A stretch of DNA of 64,000 bases from Aliiroseovarius sp. M344 (GTDB taxonomy: Bacteria; Pseudomonadota; Alphaproteobacteria; Rhodobacterales; Rhodobacteraceae). Under the pieces are notes generated by a model. That model made no database searches. It was given only the letters and a program-made list of their open reading frames with translations, and had not been told where the DNA came from. The DNA lies in assembly GCF_025140835.1 (NCBI RefSeq), contig NZ_CP081153.1, forward strand, positions 2,728,001 through 2,792,000. Reading direction: 5' to 3'. This document shows, in pieces, positions 61,829 through 64,000 of this stretch (within the stretch, counting starts at the first letter, position 1; each line of letters starts with the position of its first letter). Both the position numbers and the translations under genes were made by a program.

Positions 61829-63013
61829 ATGTTCACCAACCTGAAAGCTCAGCCCAAAGACAAGATCATGGCGCTGATGCAGCAATACCGCGAGGACCCG
61901 CGCGACGGGAAGATCGACCTTGGCGTGGGCGTTTACAAGAACGCGCAGGGTGTGACCCCGGTGATGCGTGCGGTGAAAGCCGCCGAGAAAGTGCTGTGGG
62001 ACATCGAGGGCACCAAATCCTATACCGGTTTGGCCGGTGATCCGGCTTACGGCCGCGCGCTGTCCGGGTTGGTTCTGGGCGACGCAGTGCCCGCTGACCG
62101 CCTGTCGATGGCGGCCCAGCCCGGCGGCACCGGCGCGATCCACCAAGCGGTCGAGCTGATCAAGATGGCGTCCCCTGACGCGACGATCTGGCTGTCGGCC
62201 CCGACCTGGCCCAACCACCCGTCGATCATCAAGCATCTTGGCATGAAAATGGCCGAGTACCGCTATTTCGACAATGAAAGCCGCGCGGTTGATTTCGACG
62301 GGATGATGGAGGACCTGAAAGCGATCAAAGCGGGCGATGCGGTGCTGCTGCACGGCTGCTGCCACAACCCGACTGGCGCCAACCTGACCCTGCCCCAGTG
62401 GAAAGAGGTCGCAGCGCTGATCGTTGAAAAAGGCGCGACCCCTCTGATCGACATCGCCTATCAGGGCTTTGGCGACGGTCTGGAAGAAGACGCGGCGGGC
62501 GTGCGCCTGATCGCACAAACCGTGCCGGAAGCGATGATCGCGGCCAGCTGTTCGAAAAACTTCGGCATCTATCGCGAGCGTACTGGGCTGCTGACCTGCA
62601 TCTCGAAGAACGCCGAGCAGGCTGGGATCACCCAGCAGAACCTGACCCACCTGAACCGTCAGAACTTCAGCTTCCCGCCCGATCACGGCGCCCGTCTGGT
62701 GACCATGATCCTTGAGGACGAGGGTCTGAAAGCTGACTGGATGGCCGAGCTGGAAGAAGTCCGCACCGGCATGCTGGGACTGCGCGAAAAACTGGCTGGC
62801 GAGTTGCGCGCACGCACGGGATCAGATCGCTTCGGTTTCATCGCCGACCACCGCGGCATGTTCTCGCGCCTTGGCGCCACACCCGAACAGGTCGAAGCCC
62901 TGCGCGTCGATCACGGCATCTATATGGTCGGTGACAGCCGCATGAACATCGCGGGCCTGAACGAAGAGACCGTGCCGTTGCTGGCGGAGGCGATTGCGAA
63001 AGTTGGGGTTTAG
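61829..63013 (+). CDS. Aromatic/aspartate aminotransferase (class I)
   Basis: A 394-residue PLP-dependent aminotransferase related to tyrosine/aspartate aminotransferases. PLP Lys is in SCSKNFGIYRERTG (about residue 245). 'GVGVYKNAQGVTPVM' and 'HGCCHNPTGANLT' are typical of the TyrB/AspC branch. It starts 3 bases after sseA with GGAGAG in the overlap region and ends before a terminator. It may supply aromatic amino acids and assist cysteine catabolism by SseA. Confidence 0.9.
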   Translation: MFTNLKAQPKDKIMALMQQYREDPRDGKIDLGVGVYKNAQGVTPVMRAVKAAEKVLWDIEGTKSYTGLAGDPAYGRALSGLVLGDAVPADRLSMAAQPGGTGAIHQAVELIKMASPDATIWLSAPTWPNHPSIIKHLGMKMAEYRYFDNESRAVDFDGMMEDLKAIKAGDAVLLHGCCHNPTGANLTLPQWKEVAALIVEKGATPLIDIAYQGFGDGLEEDAAGVRLIAQTVPEAMIAASCSKNFGIYRERTGLLTCISKNAEQAGITQQNLTHLNRQNFSFPPDHGARLVTMILEDEGLKADWMAELEEVRTGMLGLREKLAGELRARTGSDRFGFIADHRGMFSRLGATPEQVEALRVDHGIYMVGDSRMNIAGLNEETVPLLAEAIAKVGV

Positions 63014-63041
63014 GCCTTAACTTTCGCAACAAAACATTGAA

Positions 63042-63080
63042 AGGCAACGGAGAAGGTCTCCGACTTCGTTGCCTTCTTTT
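63042..63080 (+). terminator. Rho-independent terminator after the aminotransferase
   Basis: AAGGCAACG (63042-63050) pairs with CGTTGCCTT (63068-63076), with a nested GGAGA/TCTCC hairpin inside, and is followed by CTTTTAT. It lies 28 bases after the stop. Confidence 0.85.
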
Positions 63081-63111
63081 ATCGCACGATCTCGCGTGAT
63101 AAGTTCCCGGC

Positions 63112-63519
63112 ATGATTGTTAAGTTTTTTGAAAATCTTGAGAAGTCGAAATGGCTACCTTGGGTCGGAACTGCCCCGTTCATTATCGCACCACTTGCAGT
63201 CATGTATTACGGGGAAATGTGGCGCGGATTAGGGCTTTCTCTATTTGTCGCAAGTATCTGGCTAGGTATCGCGTCGGGTGGATTTTTTGCACGCTTGATC
63301 TCAGCCAGGATGCTTAGTGCGTCGCCCGAGACAACTAAACGCTTATCCGGCGCGGGTAACGTGTTTGGCTTCTTGTTTCTTCCTCCGGTTGTCGGACACT
63401 GGACAAACACCCACTTAGATACCGAAATCGGTCTGTATCCTCTCGGCGACCATTTACTTTGGGCTTGTATTGCCAGCGGAGTGGCCTACTTCATCACCCC
63501 CCAAGACTCCGATAATTGA
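63112..63519 (+). CDS. Hypothetical membrane protein
   Basis: A 135-residue protein with about four hydrophobic segments (about 17-33, 36-58, 80-95, 108-128) and no family I recognise. It reads with more A/T-ending codons than its neighbours, which suggests later acquisition, but the coding quality (length, helix pattern) is normal. There is no strong ribosome site before the ATG. It lies between terminators on both sides, so it is a single-gene unit. Confidence 0.6.
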   Translation: MIVKFFENLEKSKWLPWVGTAPFIIAPLAVMYYGEMWRGLGLSLFVASIWLGIASGGFFARLISARMLSASPETTKRLSGAGNVFGFLFLPPVVGHWTNTHLDTEIGLYPLGDHLLWACIASGVAYFITPQDSDN

Positions 63520-63523
63520 AGAA

Positions 63524-63547
63524 ATTAAAAGGGGCCACTCAGGCCCC
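63524..63547 (-). terminator. Rho-independent terminator of the DUF2892 gene
   Basis: GGGGCC-ACTCA-GGCCCC (63531-63547) forms a 6-bp stem. Read on the minus strand it is followed by TTTTAATTTC. It lies about 60 bases downstream of the DUF2892 gene and between it and the convergent membrane-protein gene. Confidence 0.75.
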
Positions 63548-63608
63548 TCTAAATTCAACATCCAGTAGACTCTGCCGTTAGGACGACCGAAAACCCGTGC
63601 CCCGCGTA

Positions 63609-63821
63609 TTACGTGGCAGGTCTCAACCCAAGCTTCACGAGAATCTTTGTCAGAGGACAAAAGCCTGTCAGTCCGGCTTGAAACAGATTCAGGCCAACGA
63701 AAGCCGTGAACCAAAGCCAGCTCACCGAGGTGATATCGATCTGCCCATTGGCTTGGGCCAGTCCAAGGCTGATCAGAACGAACAGTCCTGCGATGGACAT
63801 TGTTGCGCGTTGTGCATTCAT
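63609..63821 (-). CDS. DUF2892 (YgaP-like transmembrane) protein
   Basis: A 70-residue membrane protein with two helices (about 9-25 and 34-55) and the DUF2892 pattern 'WFTAFVGLNLFQAGLTGFCPLTKILVKLG', including the FCPL motif with a Cys found in the YgaP transmembrane part. Start ATG 63821 is chosen; an upstream extension of 15 residues lacks a ribosome site. Often linked with rhodanese proteins; sseA is 2 kb away. Confidence 0.8.
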   Translation of the reverse strand: MNAQRATMSIAGLFVLISLGLAQANGQIDITSVSWLWFTAFVGLNLFQAGLTGFCPLTKILVKLGLRPAT

Positions 63822-63941
63822 TTTCGCTATCCAGTATCTTTGTGACCGAGGAGTACCCTCTATCACATATAATTTTCTGAATGTGAAGACTTACCATTGT
63901 CGCAGCGTGGGCAGTGGAACGGCAAGGGATAACGCAAAAAG

Positions 63942-63967
63942 AAAAGGGGACCTTCCAGTCCCCTTTT
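63942..63967. terminator. Hairpin near the right edge
   Basis: AAAAGGGGAC and GTCCCCTTTT are a perfect 10-bp stem with a 6-base loop. On the minus strand it is followed by CTTTTTGC, on the plus strand by only CC. It probably ends a minus-strand gene whose body is to the right of the window; the remaining 33 bases are too short to identify it. Confidence 0.7.
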
Positions 63968-64000
63968 CCACCCTGTTGGCCTTGGCATTTGCGCGGCCAG

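Noticed and set aside
61634..62686. 350-codon antisense frame inside the aminotransferase gene
   Set aside because: The plus strand carries the whole PLP enzyme with catalytic residues; the antisense frame is His/Arg-rich without motif.
1..64000. CRISPR arrays, tRNAs, rRNAs, insertion sequences or prophage genes
   Set aside because: I saw no spaced direct repeats, no cloverleaf sequence with a CCA-type end, no transposase or integrase motif and no phage structural genes.

Overview
The window looks like a stretch of core chromosome from a marine or soil member of the Rhodobacteraceae (Roseobacter/Paracoccus-like Alphaproteobacteria). The evidence is the GC-rich coding sequence, the family-typical gene order (dnaX-ybaB-recR, argH-small lipoprotein-lysA, divergent hemC/hemE), a YejABEF transporter, a PhaR-type box at the polyhydroxybutyrate genes, an Irr-type box at mbfA, and a short alphaproteobacterial SRP RNA. 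I see no insertion sequence, prophage, CRISPR array, rRNA or tRNA. About 70 protein genes, one RNA gene and a set of hairpins and operator-like sites fill nearly all of the sequence.

Layout. 1-2.4 kb: N-terminal part of a polyprenyl diphosphate synthase, a DUF2007 protein, a TrmN6-type methyltransferase, a YdcH-like protein and an EamA exporter. 2.5-4.8 kb: phaB and phaA, each with its own terminator and with matching PhaR-type boxes. 4.8-10.6 kb: EAL phosphodiesterase, tag, lytic transglycosylase, argH, a tiny lipoprotein, lysA. 10.6-17.6 kb: a large TIGR02302-type membrane protein, recR, ybaB, dnaX, a DUF202 protein, rsgA. About 17.8-17.9 kb: SRP RNA. 18-23 kb: a CpdB-like phosphoesterase without a visible export signal, nudC, a SRPBCC protein, pheA, a membrane-anchored cytochrome c. 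23.2-29 kb: the yejABEF peptide/microcin-C-type ABC transporter operon. 29-34 kb: a D,D-carboxypeptidase with a SPOR tail, a HAD hydrolase, clpS, an RsmC-like methyltransferase, an SDR that lacks the catalytic Lys.

34-43 kb: heme genes hemF, hemC and hemE, a MarR regulator beside a second thiolase, an MFS transporter, a DEAD-box helicase, asd. 43-47.4 kb (minus strand): carbonic anhydrase, PlsC, CdsA and a CDP-alcohol transferase with a changed metal motif, forming a tight phospholipid operon, then a SRPBCC protein and a HemG-like flavodoxin with an FNR/CRP-type box. 47.5-50.6 kb: an unknown helical protein, leucyl aminopeptidase, an NlpC/P60 peptidase, DUF2794. 50.9-53.3 kb: paaI-paaK-tetR with a TetR-type operator. 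53.4-60.4 kb: cytochrome c', an I78 inhibitor lipoprotein, glutathione-dependent formaldehyde/GSNO dehydrogenase, mbfA behind an Irr box, a cupin, an AEC transporter, nnrS, fghA and a DUF188 protein. This suggests a nitric oxide/formaldehyde/iron stress neighbourhood. 60.5-64 kb: a glycine-zipper membrane protein, sseA, an aromatic/aspartate aminotransferase, a lower-GC membrane protein and a DUF2892 protein.

No single locus looks like a complete undescribed defence or mobile system. The points most worth following are the paired PhaR-type boxes, the hairpin repeat found at about 50.2 and 55.4 kb, the CDP-alcohol transferase with its motif changes, the Lys-less SDR beside hemF, and the clustering of nitric-oxide-linked genes.
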